Shown piece by piece: positions 1 to 9,549 of a stretch of DNA of 28,774 bases; the stretch's first letter is position 1, and every line of letters begins with the position of its first letter. The notes beneath the pieces are model-generated. The model worked only from the letters and a program-made list of their open reading frames with translations, did not search any database and had not been told where the DNA came from. Where the stretch lies: NCBI GenBank assembly GCA_001579985.1, contig LRSR01014635.1:1-28774 (forward strand), read 5' to 3'. The stretch comes from Hypsibius dujardini (taxonomy: Eukaryota; Tardigrada; Eutardigrada; Parachela; Hypsibiidae). The position numbers were made by a program, and so were the translations under genes.

Positions 1-1
1 G

Positions 2-421
2 ACTTGCAAACGACCGAAACAGGATGGCGGAAAACGGCAACCGAATCTGCCGGCTCGTCCGAGGGAAGACCACCGTTTCACTCATCCCTTCCCCAAGCCG
101 CAGCTACAGCGGGGAGGTTTCTCACCGGGTGCTAGAGGACGCGGTGCTGGTGTTGGTCGTGGTCGAGGTTTGGGAGGACCTCCACGGCCGTTGGTGGAGG
201 AAAAGTCCACGACGGAGGCGGTTACACAGGAGAACACTGTCAGTTCCACGAGCGCGACCACGACAACGAAAACAACAGAGACTGCAAAGCCGAGGTTTGA
301 CAAGGCAAAGTCCTTCAAGCCTTACGAGAGGCCGGTCGTCGTGTCGGGGGTGAAGCCGAAAGAGAGCCATCTAGCCGCGGCTGTGGACATCCCGCGGCTC
401 CATATCAAATTCCCCGAGTAG
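2..421 (+). CDS. C-terminal fragment of an unrecognised Arg-Gly-rich protein
   Basis: An open frame runs from base 2 to a TAG at 419-421, giving about 139 residues with no stop. It enters from beyond the left edge, so the start is not visible. The first 40 residues are basic and proline-rich. Next comes a short RG-rich stretch (GARGRGAGVGRGRGLGG), then a Thr/Ser/Glu/Lys-rich low-complexity segment. The tail is more ordinary (KPRFDKAKSFKPYERP, ending RLHIKFPE). RG-rich tails are common in RNA-binding proteins and in arginine methyltransferase substrates, but no domain is visible and I do not recognise the family. The coding call rests on frame length, the coherent composition and the conserved-looking tail. 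It could be a terminal exon. The gene is convergent with the GLTP gene that ends at 1075. Confidence 0.55.
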   Translation, partial: TCKRPKQDGGKRQPNLPARPREDHRFTHPFPKPQLQRGGFSPGARGRGAGVGRGRGLGGPPRPLVEEKSTTEAVTQENTVSSTSATTTTKTTETAKPRFDKAKSFKPYERPVVVSGVKPKESHLAAAVDIPRLHIKFPE

Positions 422-1074
422 TTTATATTGTACTATCCATGGTCCCATCATGTCTGTGGTAACTTTTTATGGTTCGAGGAAACTGAGTATCTCAGTATCA
501 AACCTTGCACTCCAGCTCCAGCGCATTAACACGAGCAAACTGACCCACAGCCTCCATACTCAGCTCAATATTCTGTTTGCGGGGTAGGTTTTGGCGGGAG
601 GAGATTCATTCAGTCCAAGCAAAGGTGCTCCAATTACCAGACAACCACGCCAACGGATAGAAAGTTGACAAATCAGCAGGTGGACAGGTTTTCCTTGAGT
701 CAGACCGGTGTACAGACGGACATGCAAACAGACAGACACATATTGAAAAGGCAGATAGAAGAATTAATAGACAGGCACATAAATAGACAATACATATTGG
801 CATTTATCCAGTTAACAGACAACGAAACACAGCAGTCACGGCACTGAGAAAAAAGCGGGGTTGTACACTGCACTTCAGCAAAACAAATTACATTTCAGAA
901 CCGAGCCATGTCTTACTTAAATCTTGAAAGATAACTCATTGCGGATTAGAACTGTTAAAACCATCTACGATCCATCTGTAAAAGAATTTAAAGAATCCAG
1001 TTCGCAATCTTAAAGCTTAACAGCTGCCTGCCAGTATTATCTAGTCCAGAACACCCTCCCTCGAGTCGGTCGAG
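422..1074. other. Intergenic gap between two convergent genes
   Basis: This 650-bp stretch separates the TAG at 421 (+) from the TAA at 1075 (-), so it must hold both 3' UTRs. I see no canonical AATAAA on either strand. A degenerate GACA-type repeat (cagacggacatgcaaacaga and similar) occupies roughly 704-800. Short open frames here on both strands are repeat-derived and look non-coding. Confidence 0.6.
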
Positions 1075-1481
1075 TTAACCCAGTTTCTGCACGATATAAA
1101 ATTCATTCAAAACCGACACCACAGTCCCTAACGCTGCCGAATACTTCCTGGCGTCCTCCATGAGGGCCGCCACAAACATCGGGTCTTGTGCGTCTTCCTT
1201 CCGTTCCGCCAAGGCCACAATAAAGTCCTTCCGGTTGGGGAGGGCGTAGAGCGCCGCACCAAAGGCCGCTCGCACGACGAAGCCATGGAAGGGCTTGAGC
1301 GACGCGATGTAGGCTAAACTCGCACATTCTCCAGTTTCTTTGTCGGACGACAAGAGTTCCATCAGGAAGACATCCACAAACGTCAGACTTCGTTTCAGCC
1401 ACAGCAGTGCCTCCGTCGGACTCGGTCCCGGCAGCTTCGTAAGGCTCGACTGCTCGTGGAGGACCAGCTCTTGGAGCGTAC
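1075..1481 (-). CDS. GLTP-domain gene, exon 5 (second half of the GLTP fold and stop)
   Basis: The acceptor tttttcgcag|GTACG completes the split Gly codon, and the frame runs to a TAA at 1075-1077. It contains TLQELVLHE, TEALLWLKRSL (the conserved Trp) and ASLKPFHGFVVRAAFGAALY (the conserved His), then a C-terminal helix with VLNEFYIVQKLG. Human GLTP has Trp after the HG pair, whereas this protein has Phe361. The Phe is a conservative change. Confidence 0.9.
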
Positions 1482-3310
1482 CTGCGAAAAACCGAAACGC
1501 CGATCATTGATCATCAAAAATTCCTTAATTAATATTGCTACTATTAACTACACAGTAATACGGCACTATTACATCATTTCCAAACGGTATTGCGCGGTTT
1601 AGATGGTTGATATCCCGGCTTTTTATTTTAAATAAAATACACAAACAATACAAAGCGATAACCTTCTCTTTGAGTCGTTCAGTGTAATCTTTCCAATATG
1701 CTTCTATACTTAAAATCCGTATATGCGTAAATTTTAGAATAACCAGAGGTTGTTTTTAAATAAATGATTTTTCATTCAGCTGCAAATTGAGCATAAGTTA
1801 AATGAAAATATTGACAATGCAAAAAACTATGTAAAACAAATTCAAGAGTGATAATTTTTCAGTTTGGTCTTATATGAGATATTTTAAAATATAATTTAAA
1901 TACAGTTGATTAAATAGCAATAATTGGCATACCGGTTTCCAGAGGGAACGTGGAATGGTGCGTGCGCAGTTTGGCAATGTTTCCATTCAGATCTGCCTTG
2001 ACGGGGCTGAAGGCGCGTCCGCCCATCAGATCGAGAATTTTGGGGATCTCCTGGCAAGCCTCGAGGAATGGCACGGTGGGAATGTGGTGGAGCTCCGAGT
2101 CGGTCATGTGCACGTCGGTGAATGAGACGGGCATCTTTGAGAAGAATGTCAGGGGACGAGCTGTTGCTGCGACAGGGCCGGAGGATATGACGGGATGATG
2201 GTCCGGAATAGAGGGATTGAGCGTGGGGGCAAGGGCGGGGAAGTCTACGGTGTAGTCGCCGTTGCCGCCGTCGAGAGCGTCCCGGAGGAGCTCCATGTCT
2301 GGAAGGGTCGCGACCGGAATCGAGACAATGTCGGTCTACAAATAAAAAAGGCCAAAGTATTGCGTAGTGTTTGTCTGAATTCCTTTCGGTCGGTTAGTTG
2401 CCTACATGTCTGTTCGACTAATTTACCTGTTTGTCTGAATGTCTGTAAGAGTGTCTGTTAATCTTGTCTGTCTGTCTACCACACTGCAGCTGACCCGTCC
2501 GAAGTTGTCTGCTAACACTCTGTCTGTGTGTCTGAATGTCTGAATATCTGAATATCTGAATGTCCGAATGTGTCTGAATGTCTGAATGTTCGACGAAGAA
2601 ATGTCTGGAACGGTCAAAATGAATGCCTTACCGATGAGCTAAGCGATGACTCCTCCGAGGCGGCGTTCCTCGCCGGAATTCCCGCTCCACTCACTTCCTG
2701 CCTGGAATCAACGTGGTGAGCACTGCCTTTGCGTAGACTTTCAAACAGTTGGTTCACTTCAGCAACCGCGTTCTCAACGAATGTCCCACCACCACTAACC
2801 CCACCGGAAGTAGGATGAACGTGAACGGGAACTTGCAAGGAAAAGTGGTGAGATCCTTTAGCCGGTACATTGCTGTCCCCTTGACCGGCTTCCCCAGCGT
2901 TTGATACCTGCAGTCAAAGTCGCATTGCATTAAACAACACAAATATGCATGCCCATTACGAGGGAAGCGATTAAGATTAATTCACCAATCAATGAAAGGT
3001 CGAAATGCTAGACTACTAGTACTACTGACTACCTTCTCCTGGAGAAAGACACGTTCAATCCTCCCGGGACGTAACAACGTATTCAACATCTTCAAACGCG
3101 GCACTGCCTGACTGCCTAGCTCCGCCATCTCCGAATCGGTATCCAAGCAGTCCTCTCCAGACGCAGCGGAGCGTACTTTTTGCGCCTGCAAAGGAAGAAA
3201 TGTCTATGCTTTTTCGTTTAGGAAATTGTAAACGATGTAATAGGATTTAAGGCACTGACGTAAGGAGGGTAGCGCCCATACGGCCCCTCAATGTACCCTG
3301 GGACCTTCAT
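1075..3310 (-). CDS. GLTP-domain protein (FAPP2-like glycolipid transfer domain), five exons, complete model of 429 aa
   Basis: The model is join(3310..3260, 3185..3033, 2907..2632, 2335..1933, 1481..1075) on the minus strand, with GT-AG introns of 74, 125, 296 and 451 bp. The phases agree throughout, and one split codon (G|GT, Gly295) joins exons 4 and 5. Residues from about 233 to 429 form a GLTP fold. This family carries glycosphingolipids between membranes, holding the sugar headgroup at a surface site and the ceramide in a tunnel. The headgroup residues known from human GLTP (Asp48, Asn52, Lys55, Trp96, His140) align with Asp275, Asn279 and Lys282 (KADLNGNIAK), Trp322 (ALLWLKR) and His360 (LKPFHGF). 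The wording is closest to the C-terminal domain of FAPP2/PLEKHA8. Residues 1-232 are Ser/Gly/Pro-rich and unrecognised, and I find no PH domain upstream. The ATG at 3310 is the first in its frame and has A at -3. Confidence 0.85.
1933..2335 (-). CDS. GLTP-domain gene, exon 4 (first half of the GLTP fold)
   Basis: The acceptor is cttttttatttgtag|ACC and the donor is ACCG|GTATGCC, phase 0 in and phase 1 out. The C-terminal part reads IPTVPFLEACQEIPKILDLM and then AFSPVKADLNGNIAKL. This is the first helix and the Asp/Asn/Lys headgroup helix of the GLTP family. The preceding 70 residues are Pro-rich linker. Confidence 0.88.
2340..2600. repeat. CTGT-type and (GTCTGAAT)n microsatellite inside GLTP intron 3
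   Basis: About 2405-2480 holds interrupted tgtctg units, and 2525-2590 holds tandem copies of an 8-bp unit, tgtctgaa(t), with point changes (tgaatatctgaatatctgaa). The array fills most of the 296-bp intron between exons 3 and 4. Confidence 0.85.
2632..2907 (-). CDS. GLTP-domain gene, exon 3
   Basis: The acceptor is gactgcag|GTATCA and the donor is TCATCG|GTAAGG. The exon is 92 codons, phase 0 at both ends. A short amphipathic-looking segment (FVENAVAEVNQLFESLRK) is followed by a Ser-rich end (EESSLSSS). It forms part of the linker before the GLTP fold. Confidence 0.72.
3033..3185 (-). CDS. GLTP-domain gene, exon 2
   Basis: The acceptor is ttcttcctttgcag|GCG with a strong pyrimidine tract, and the donor is GAGAAG|GTAGTC. 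The exon is 51 codons, phase 0 at both ends (AQKVRSAASG to RIERVFLQEK). It contains an acidic patch (GEDCLDTDSEMAE) and then a basic helical-looking stretch (PRLKMLNTLLRPGRIERV). No domain is recognised. Confidence 0.7.
3260..3310 (-). CDS. GLTP-domain gene, exon 1 (coding part)
   Basis: It codes for MKVPGYIEGPYGRYPPY, followed by the donor TAC|GTCAGT. The frame stays open upstream to about 3445, but no ATG lies in it before 3310. The exon ends in phase 0, matching exon 2. This is the least certain exon, because it is short, unconserved to my eye, and its donor lacks the usual A at intron position 3. Confidence 0.55.
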
Positions 3311-3502
3311 AATTCCGTGGAAAAATATGTGCCGACGATTCCCTTTTTGGTCAATCGATTGCGAAGACTTCCATTCAAGACAACAGCCCCATTGAAAGAG
3401 GACGGGAAGAGTAGTATAGGCACATGCAGTGCGATGTGCAGACACGAGAAAGATTACGCCACGTTTTCAAGTGTTGTTGTGGTACTGAATATAGTGTAGT
3501 TG

Positions 3503-3520
3503 CCTATGACGTCACTTCCC
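3503..3520 (-). promoter_or_regulatory. Composite ETS/CRE core promoter motif upstream of the GLTP-domain gene
   Basis: On the minus strand this reads GGGAAGTGACGTCATAGG: an ETS-type GGAA adjoining a perfect CRE palindrome TGACGTCA (3507-3514). Both motifs are typical of broadly expressed animal promoters, where they sit close to the transcription start. It lies about 200 bp upstream of the ATG at 3310 and in the matching orientation. That position suggests a start of transcription near 3400-3500. Confidence 0.5.
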
Positions 3521-3549
3521 ATCTATACCCCATCTACGCCTCCAGATGG

Positions 3550-4192
3550 CGTAGTGATACAACTGTACCTGCATCGAGATCTAGTTACTCCTTCTCTTTT
3601 CGCCTAATCTAAATTCGGTCACGCAGGAAAGCAGATAGATTATGGAACAGAGTGTAAGCATCTTGTTCAGCTAAACGGGAATCGCACAATTCTAAACGAC
3701 GATAAACAACGCACAGTCATACTAGTACTATAGCGGAAACGTTCATCAAGTTTTTCCTCAACAATTAGTGCCGATGATAGTTAGATTTTTTTGCAAAATG
3801 CAACTGTTGGGTGGTGCTTTTACTTACACTATATCTATATATTTAAAAATTGCTTCAATTTTATTTCCCAGGTGAGGTAAGGACCATCAAACTGGATCAA
3901 CATAAGGAAACTACATGCTTTTTTCTGCAATTTTTTACCACGGTATTTTTGGAAACTGTTGATCCACGCTGGTTCCAGCGACAGGCATTCGCACAAATGA
4001 GGAGGTTCAATGGAAGACTCGCCGACATTCCGTAAACATCACATGAATTATTCACCGGAAAGGGGTTTTGCGCTTGTCTTTAAAGGAGGGACGACAATTA
4101 GCCAAGGCGGTAAAAATGGCAGTACATGCCTTCCGTAAGATTTGCCTTGTTGAGATCAAGCGTCTAGAATGTTGCAAATATACCCGCTCAAT
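3550..4192. other. Intergenic stretch upstream of the GLTP-domain gene
   Basis: No gene recognised. A 61-residue open frame on the plus strand (3850-4035) has no family resemblance and follows a fortuitous tttcccag. I looked on the minus strand for the Trp-Gln-Pro-Arg-Trp motif of a FAPP-type PH domain and did not find it. Confidence 0.5.
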
Positions 4193-4486
4193 GGGTATGT
4201 ATAAAAGATGGTATTTGTAGTTTGTAATTAGTAGCTGTCTTTAGTATTTAGTAGTTTCTTAATTACATTTTTCAGTTGTACTTTTATTCAGTAATTACGT
4301 GGTTATACATTCTAATTGTAGATTTTTGTTTGTATTTATTATGTTTTTAATTGAATGTAAATGTCATTTTTAATCAATATGGTCGATTCCCTGATCACTG
4401 AAAATACAATTAAAAAGTTCAGCTGAAAAATACAACTTCAAAACTATGCAATTACTAACTACCACTACCATGTTTTATACATACCC
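4193..4486. mobile_element. Foldback/MITE-like element, 294 bp, with terminal inverted repeats
   Basis: The left end (4193-4229) and the reverse complement of the right end (4450-4486) match at about 33 of 37 positions. They begin gggtatgtataaaa and continue atggta, gtagtt and gtaatt. Imperfect inverted similarity continues inward (acatttttcagttgtact against a reversed copy near 4400-4440), so most of the element could fold on itself. It is AT-rich with no coding capacity. The direct repeat GCTCAAT flanks it at 4186-4192 and 4487-4493, consistent with a 7-bp target-site duplication (8 bp if the edge is shifted by one). It is probably a non-autonomous DNA transposon; superfamily unassigned. 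Confidence 0.7.
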
Positions 4487-6000
4487 GCTCAATTTGATTC
4501 CCTAGAACAACCCTTCAAGCAGTGTACATGATTTGAGGGACGTGTGGTCAGATTTCTCTCTCTTCTTCCTGTACACACGCCATATCATTTTGACCAGCGA
4601 GGTCAGTGAAGCGTTTATATTGCGGAATAATGATACATTTTCTTCCGCCGTCCGTCCGTCCATCCACGCATGGGTGTGGAGTGGATGGATGAATATATGT
4701 GTTTGTGCGTGCATGATGATGATACCTCTTTTGGTTTTGTCTTTCGCAACTGTCGCGTCATTGTTGACACTCAAAATGGGGGCCTTTGGGAGTAATCAGT
4801 GTACTAGTGCATGTGGCTGTGGTTGGGTGTGGTGTCTGGTCTGGTGGGTGTGTGTGTGTGTGGTGTCGGGATGGTCAAGGCAAACGTGTTGTTGATGCAA
4901 TGAGATTGACCAGCTGCGCCCGCAGAATCCAACGTTGGATTGTAGTACGTGTCCAGTATAAATAATACTAGCAGTTATTCGACTAGCGACTACCATTCCC
5001 GATCGTTTCTTAATTACCCACATCCCATGCAAGCATGCATATTGCGTAATAGAGGAAATGCAAAAATATTTCTTTATTTGAGATTGCATGCGTTTAGTTT
5101 GTCTTACACTGCGCCGCTGCTGCTTGGAACAAAACTGTAGTAGTGTGAAATTACGGACGCACGAAAGGGGTGACAACTGTTTTGTTGTGAGGACGTTATA
5201 GTGTCGCAAAAAAATGTCATTAAATACAGATTACGTAGTTTTTCAAGTCAATTTTATATGTGATTACTGGGCTAATAACATTGTAAGATAATCGGACTTG
5301 CATCATATCCGACAGCGGTTCATAAAAGTTAATCTAATTCTCTATATTATTCTATGATGCACCTCATCGTTGTTTGCCGAATATTATTGCTACCAATATT
5401 CCACAGACAACGGTTAGCTGCATCATAGGAGCTACTCAAGTTTTGCTTGAAGTATCGCTTTGGCTTTGATGATCTACGGCGAATTTTGACCGTGGACTAG
5501 ATGTGGCGGTGCATCAAGTTTGCCCTATTGCACAAAGGTCCTCGAAATTTGAGATAGAACTGACCATTCCTAATTAACTTAAAAATGCCTGATGCGCGGA
5601 AGTTCCTGCGATACCGCTTATGTATAAAATTGATTGGAGCCCGCTCGTTCAAACGACTGCCTGATTTGCCGATTTTGCAAGTTGAAAGCATATACAATAT
5701 AGTACTCGTATTATAGCCCGTGTATGAAAACAAAAGCGAGCAGACTGCTCGCTCGAAGATACACATTTCAGGACGCGATTTCTTAATAATAATGGACAAA
5801 TAAAAGTAGCAATTCCAGTTTTTACCCCGGCTAGTTCGTACGAGAGTGACGTATATTCACTATATGGTATATAGAAGCGAAGTCCGGTCGGACAGGAGGC
5901 GCAAACGTCTGCCAAGGCGGAGTTCCAGACTTGGCCATGCACATGATCATCGCGAAAGGGCGGAGGAGCGGTATCATGGTCATAGGAGGGCGAGTCTTGC
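4487..6000. other. Intergenic, no gene recognised
   Basis: This is AT-rich sequence with a GT-rich patch at 4805-4862. Open frames here (for example 4533-4895 + and 4796-5209 -) overlap each other on opposite strands and have composition set by the repeats. None has a recognisable domain. Confidence 0.55.
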
Positions 6001-6017
6001 ATGGCGACGGGTTTCTC

Positions 6018-6906
6018 GTCTGTCTGTCTGTGTGCCTGTGTGTTCGTCTGTCGGTCGTCTGTCTGTCCGTCTGTCTGCCCATCCGGATGAAAAACTGCCA
6101 AAAGTGGCGTCAGTGTGGCGGGACCGCCGGAGGCCCTCCTCTGCGAGATATATGGCCATGGTCGTTGATCAACTTGTCCATCTTTCTCTTTTGCCTTTCC
6201 CTTCCGTCCCGTCCTGATGTACTTATGATGAGTAGTTGTTTCATCTTTTGCGACCATCTATCTCCCATCTACCGCGGTACCTACTAGTAGGTAATGTACC
6301 TGTCGCCCGGAGGCCTGGTCAGTCTTTCACTTTTGACCAGCGATTATCTACACCACGGTCTGTCTGTCTTGTCTGTCTGACTGCATGTCTGTTTTAGCTC
6401 AAAAATTTTACGCTGTCAATTCCACTTTGTCCGGTCTTCCTGGGCACCACTCTCCTTCTTATTCTTCTTCGTCCATCCCCGTCCGTCCGTCCCAGTTCGA
6501 CGGAGCACGACAATGACGGCGGGTCATGGAGCGTTTCGGCGACGCTCGCTGGACATACGGCACATAGGGCGTATCCTTGTCTGGAGGCAGGCAGACCGGT
6601 AGACAGACAGACAGCAGGCATGCAGACGGAAGGCGAGCGAGAACCTGCACCGGTAATTGCGGGGTTGTGGAGCGGTTAATGATTAATGAACTCTCGGCGA
6701 TGATGAGGAGGATGGACTTGGACTTTGAAGGTACTTGTGCCGTGCCTTGGGCGCTATAGGACACCTAGGGACATTATTATGAGCTTAGATATACAGGCTC
6801 CATAGTCTGTGCACATTGACGCGGAAAATTCGGACGGCAAAACAAGCAAAAGCCACGGAAACATGGACGCCCATGGACTCCGTTTTCCTGTCTACTCCCA
6901 CGTCTA

Positions 6907-6951
<45 letters not shown>

Positions 6952-7220
6952 TTACCTTTGAACTGGCTACCTCTTGACTGGCTGTCTGTCGCCTGCCTGC
7001 CTGCCTGCCTGCCTGCTTGCCTGCCTGCTTGCCTGTTTGTCTGTATGTCTCTCTGCCAGCCTTTCTACAGATCTACCTACCAACCTACTAATTGTCTGGG
7101 TGATTGACTGTCAACAAGTCGGCCGGACTAGTTGTGTGTTTGCTTGTTTGTCTGCGTCTCGGTCTTTCTTTCTGTGGATCTGCTATTCTACCTGCCTGTA
7201 TTCCTGCCTGAATGTTTGCT
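6018..7220. repeat. Cluster of CTGT/GACA microsatellite arrays
   Basis: Successive arrays lie at 6018-6078 (tgtctg, interrupted), 6358-6391 (gtctgt), 6583-6615 (cagacagac, opposite orientation), 6909-6951 (about eleven clean TGTC units) and 6981-7054 (TGCC changing to TGTC). A degenerate tail reaches about 7220. Translation gives spurious Cys/Leu/Ser/Val frames, such as the 214-residue frame at 6974-7618, which I do not call as a gene. Confidence 0.9.
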
Positions 7221-8100
7221 TGTCTACCTGCAGGGTTGTTTTTGAGTTCGAGTGTCTGCCTGGCTACGATATCAGCTCGATACCTTTCCTAGGCTGTCTC
7301 CGTCGGGAGCCGGACGGCACGAATGCGCACAAAGACGAATATACCTGCCCTTCATTAACAATTATCTTTGGCCTTTGTTCGGCAAGCGCACCGACCTTTG
7401 AGGGCTGTACCGTCTCATCACACCCCCGCTCCTTCCTCCTACAGGAAGTCAATTTACTCCATAGAGGATTTATCGTGCATGAAGGATGGATCTGCAAAGA
7501 AAACCTCGCGTCTATCCTTCTCGTGATCGTTCTGCGCGGGAACCTCTGGTGTTCAACGCATCGACAGGAAAGAGGACAAATCTGGAGATTGACAGCCCCA
7601 AAGCTTGAAATAAAATAAAAATAAAAATATGATTCGTCTTCGACTTGACATACTGGAAGGCTATAGGCAATGCTCACGTTTAGATAATTTGAAAAAAGCG
7701 GAGCAATTTTTTTCCCAAAATATCAACTGTGAAATTATTTTCATGATCAACCGCAGTTTACTCCTCCCCTGGGGGTACTGAGGGGCTTACCGTGTACAAA
7801 TCAACTTGATAATATTCAGCTGACGAGGCTGATTAGCACCTTCGAGACCCATCATTTTCTCGTTACTAACCTCGCGGCCGTCGAAATTAACCTCGTCGTC
7901 GACGGAACACTACATAATTACGTGTTCATGTAGACGAATTTACCCCTATACGAGGGCTCCGATTGAGACGTCACTGCACCCACATCTGTCGCGATCGTAA
8001 TAAACGGGACTTCGCATTAAACTGTTTATAGATTATAGAATATAGATTCTATCTATCGGCTCCAAGCAATCCTCGAGAAAAATTTATGAATTTCCTTCTT
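7221..8100. other. Intergenic, no gene recognised
   Basis: Mixed-composition sequence. From about 7250 to 7618 both strands are open, but neither translation resembles a known family. A run of aaataaaaataaaaat at 7610-7630 ends the open stretch. Confidence 0.5.
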
Positions 8101-8103
8101 TTT

Positions 8104-8200
8104 GTGTCTGTGTCTGTGTCTGTGTCTGTGTCTGTGTCTGTGTCTGTGTCTGTGTCTGTGTCTAGGTTTGGGTCTATGTCTGTGTCTGTGTCTGTCTACC
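8104..8200. repeat. (TGTGTC)n hexanucleotide array
   Basis: Nearly perfect tgtgtc units run from 8104 to about 8162, then interrupted units to 8200. The array produces an artefactual Ser-Val repeat frame on the plus strand. Confidence 0.93.
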
Positions 8201-9019
8201 CGCTAACCATTGCAAACCCCTTGACGCCAGACAGTGAATCAACTGCGTTTTGTCGTTTTAAAACTTCATTTCGCCAATACAAAAGCTTCCAACAATGCAC
8301 GTAAGAGGAGGCTGTTAGGTTGACGCAACATCGGCAAAGACCCCATCCGGATTACAAGCGCCATCGTTGTGCATCCCGTCAGAGGGGTGTCCCCGTCCGA
8401 CCGCCGTACAAGCAAGAAAGACATCGCGTCAGGTCACCGCAGGGTGTCGCGTCGCCGTGACAGTTTATCTTTTGACAGACCATTGTCCGGTATTGTTCCT
8501 GTGGAACAATGTGGCGCGCAGTCGCAGCCGTCCGCGTTGAACAGAGTCATTTCCCCGTGAGCGCGCGCCTCTCTCACCTGATGGAATTTTCACTACCTTC
8601 ACTGTCTGTAAAAGAGTAATAGTCGTCAAACTTTACAATTGTCTGGGGACAGTACGAATCTTTGGTCAAACCAATGTCTGGAGGCTAGGCTTGCACTAAT
8701 GTCGACGGAGATAAAAAGATTACACCACGTAAGGCATTTTGAAATGGATGAAAATGTTGTAATCCTTCTGGAGAGAGTGATGTCCTTAGGAGCGGTCCTT
8801 GAGGTAAAGAGGGGCTAATAGCTTCTCCTGGCCCGGCATTATTATCGCCACTACTGTGCTGGCCATCTGGTTCTTCAAATCAATGGGCTTCCTCTTGAAT
8901 CAGATGGTGTATTGTTCCATAAACACAGCAACAAAGTCAACATCCATCAAGGATTTGACCTTCACGCGACATGGATGTCCTGCTCTGTAATGGGTCTTTA
9001 GAGTAAACCTTGCCGCAAC
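8201..9019. other. Intergenic, no gene recognised
   Basis: A moderately GC-rich patch (8340-8570) has short open frames without recognisable motifs. The rest is unremarkable. Confidence 0.5.
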
Positions 9020-9175
9020 TTGTCCAAGCAGCTCTTACATATAGTTCAATTTCAAGTAACATGTATGTACTGTCTAATCCTTGTTTTTAATTTCTGAGAA
9101 TAATTTTTTTGGGCTTACACGTCGCGAGAGAAGCAAAAAAGACTCTCGAAGCTCCTCCAATCACGTCAAATTAAG
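9020..9175. repeat. Degenerate direct repeat, copy A
   Basis: It pairs with copy B (9394-9549) at a constant offset of about 374 bp. Shared blocks include cttacatata/cttacttata, ttgtttttaatttctgagaa versus ctgtttttaaattttgagaa, and cttacacgtcgcgagag versus cttatgcgtcgcaagag. The copies have diverged by many substitutions with few length changes. Confidence 0.65.
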
Positions 9176-9393
9176 AAGAGAAGGTGAAACGAGACGCGCA
9201 AAACATCTTCTCCTCTGTTCCGTATTAACAAGAAAGCGCCAAAAGTTCTTTGAGTCGGAGAAAATTTCATTGGGAAAAGTGATATAATTGCTGTGTTTCT
9301 TAAAAGGAGCCTGTTGAGTTGTACGCCGGAATCGGTATCGATGAACTTGTGCAAGTGGTAGTACATTTGGTAGTGCGTTTGGCCCGTTGGGCG

Positions 9394-9549
9394 TTTCTTC
9401 CAGCTATTCTTACTTATAATTAAATTTGAAGTATCATCTTTAATTGTCCAATTCCTGTTTTTAAATTTTGAGAATCATCTTTTTTGTACTTATGCGTCGC
9501 AAGAGTGACAAAAAACCTCGCGAAATTCTCAACAATTGAACAACTTAAA
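9394..9549. repeat. Degenerate direct repeat, copy B
   Basis: This is the second copy of the segment at 9020-9175, in the same orientation. It ends near acaacttaaaa, where copy A has tcaaattaaga. Beyond that point the similarity fades, so this is either an old tandem duplication or two copies of an unknown dispersed repeat. Confidence 0.65.

Noticed and set aside
3850-4035. Plus-strand 61-residue frame containing DPRWFQRQAF, briefly suggestive of a PH-domain motif
   Set aside because: Wrong strand for the GLTP gene, no other PH features, and no matching splice context.
5649-6257. A 202-residue open frame on the minus strand
   Set aside because: Its middle is translated GACA repeat (Asp/Arg/Gln/Thr runs), opposing frames overlap it, and no domain is visible.
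6974-7618. A 214-residue open frame on the plus strand rich in Cys and Leu
   Set aside because: The first 80 residues come from TGCC/TGTC microsatellite. The remainder is also open on the other strand and resembles nothing known.
8104-8200. Possible CRISPR-like array because of regular repeats
   Set aside because: It is a continuous hexanucleotide microsatellite without spacers, in an animal genome.
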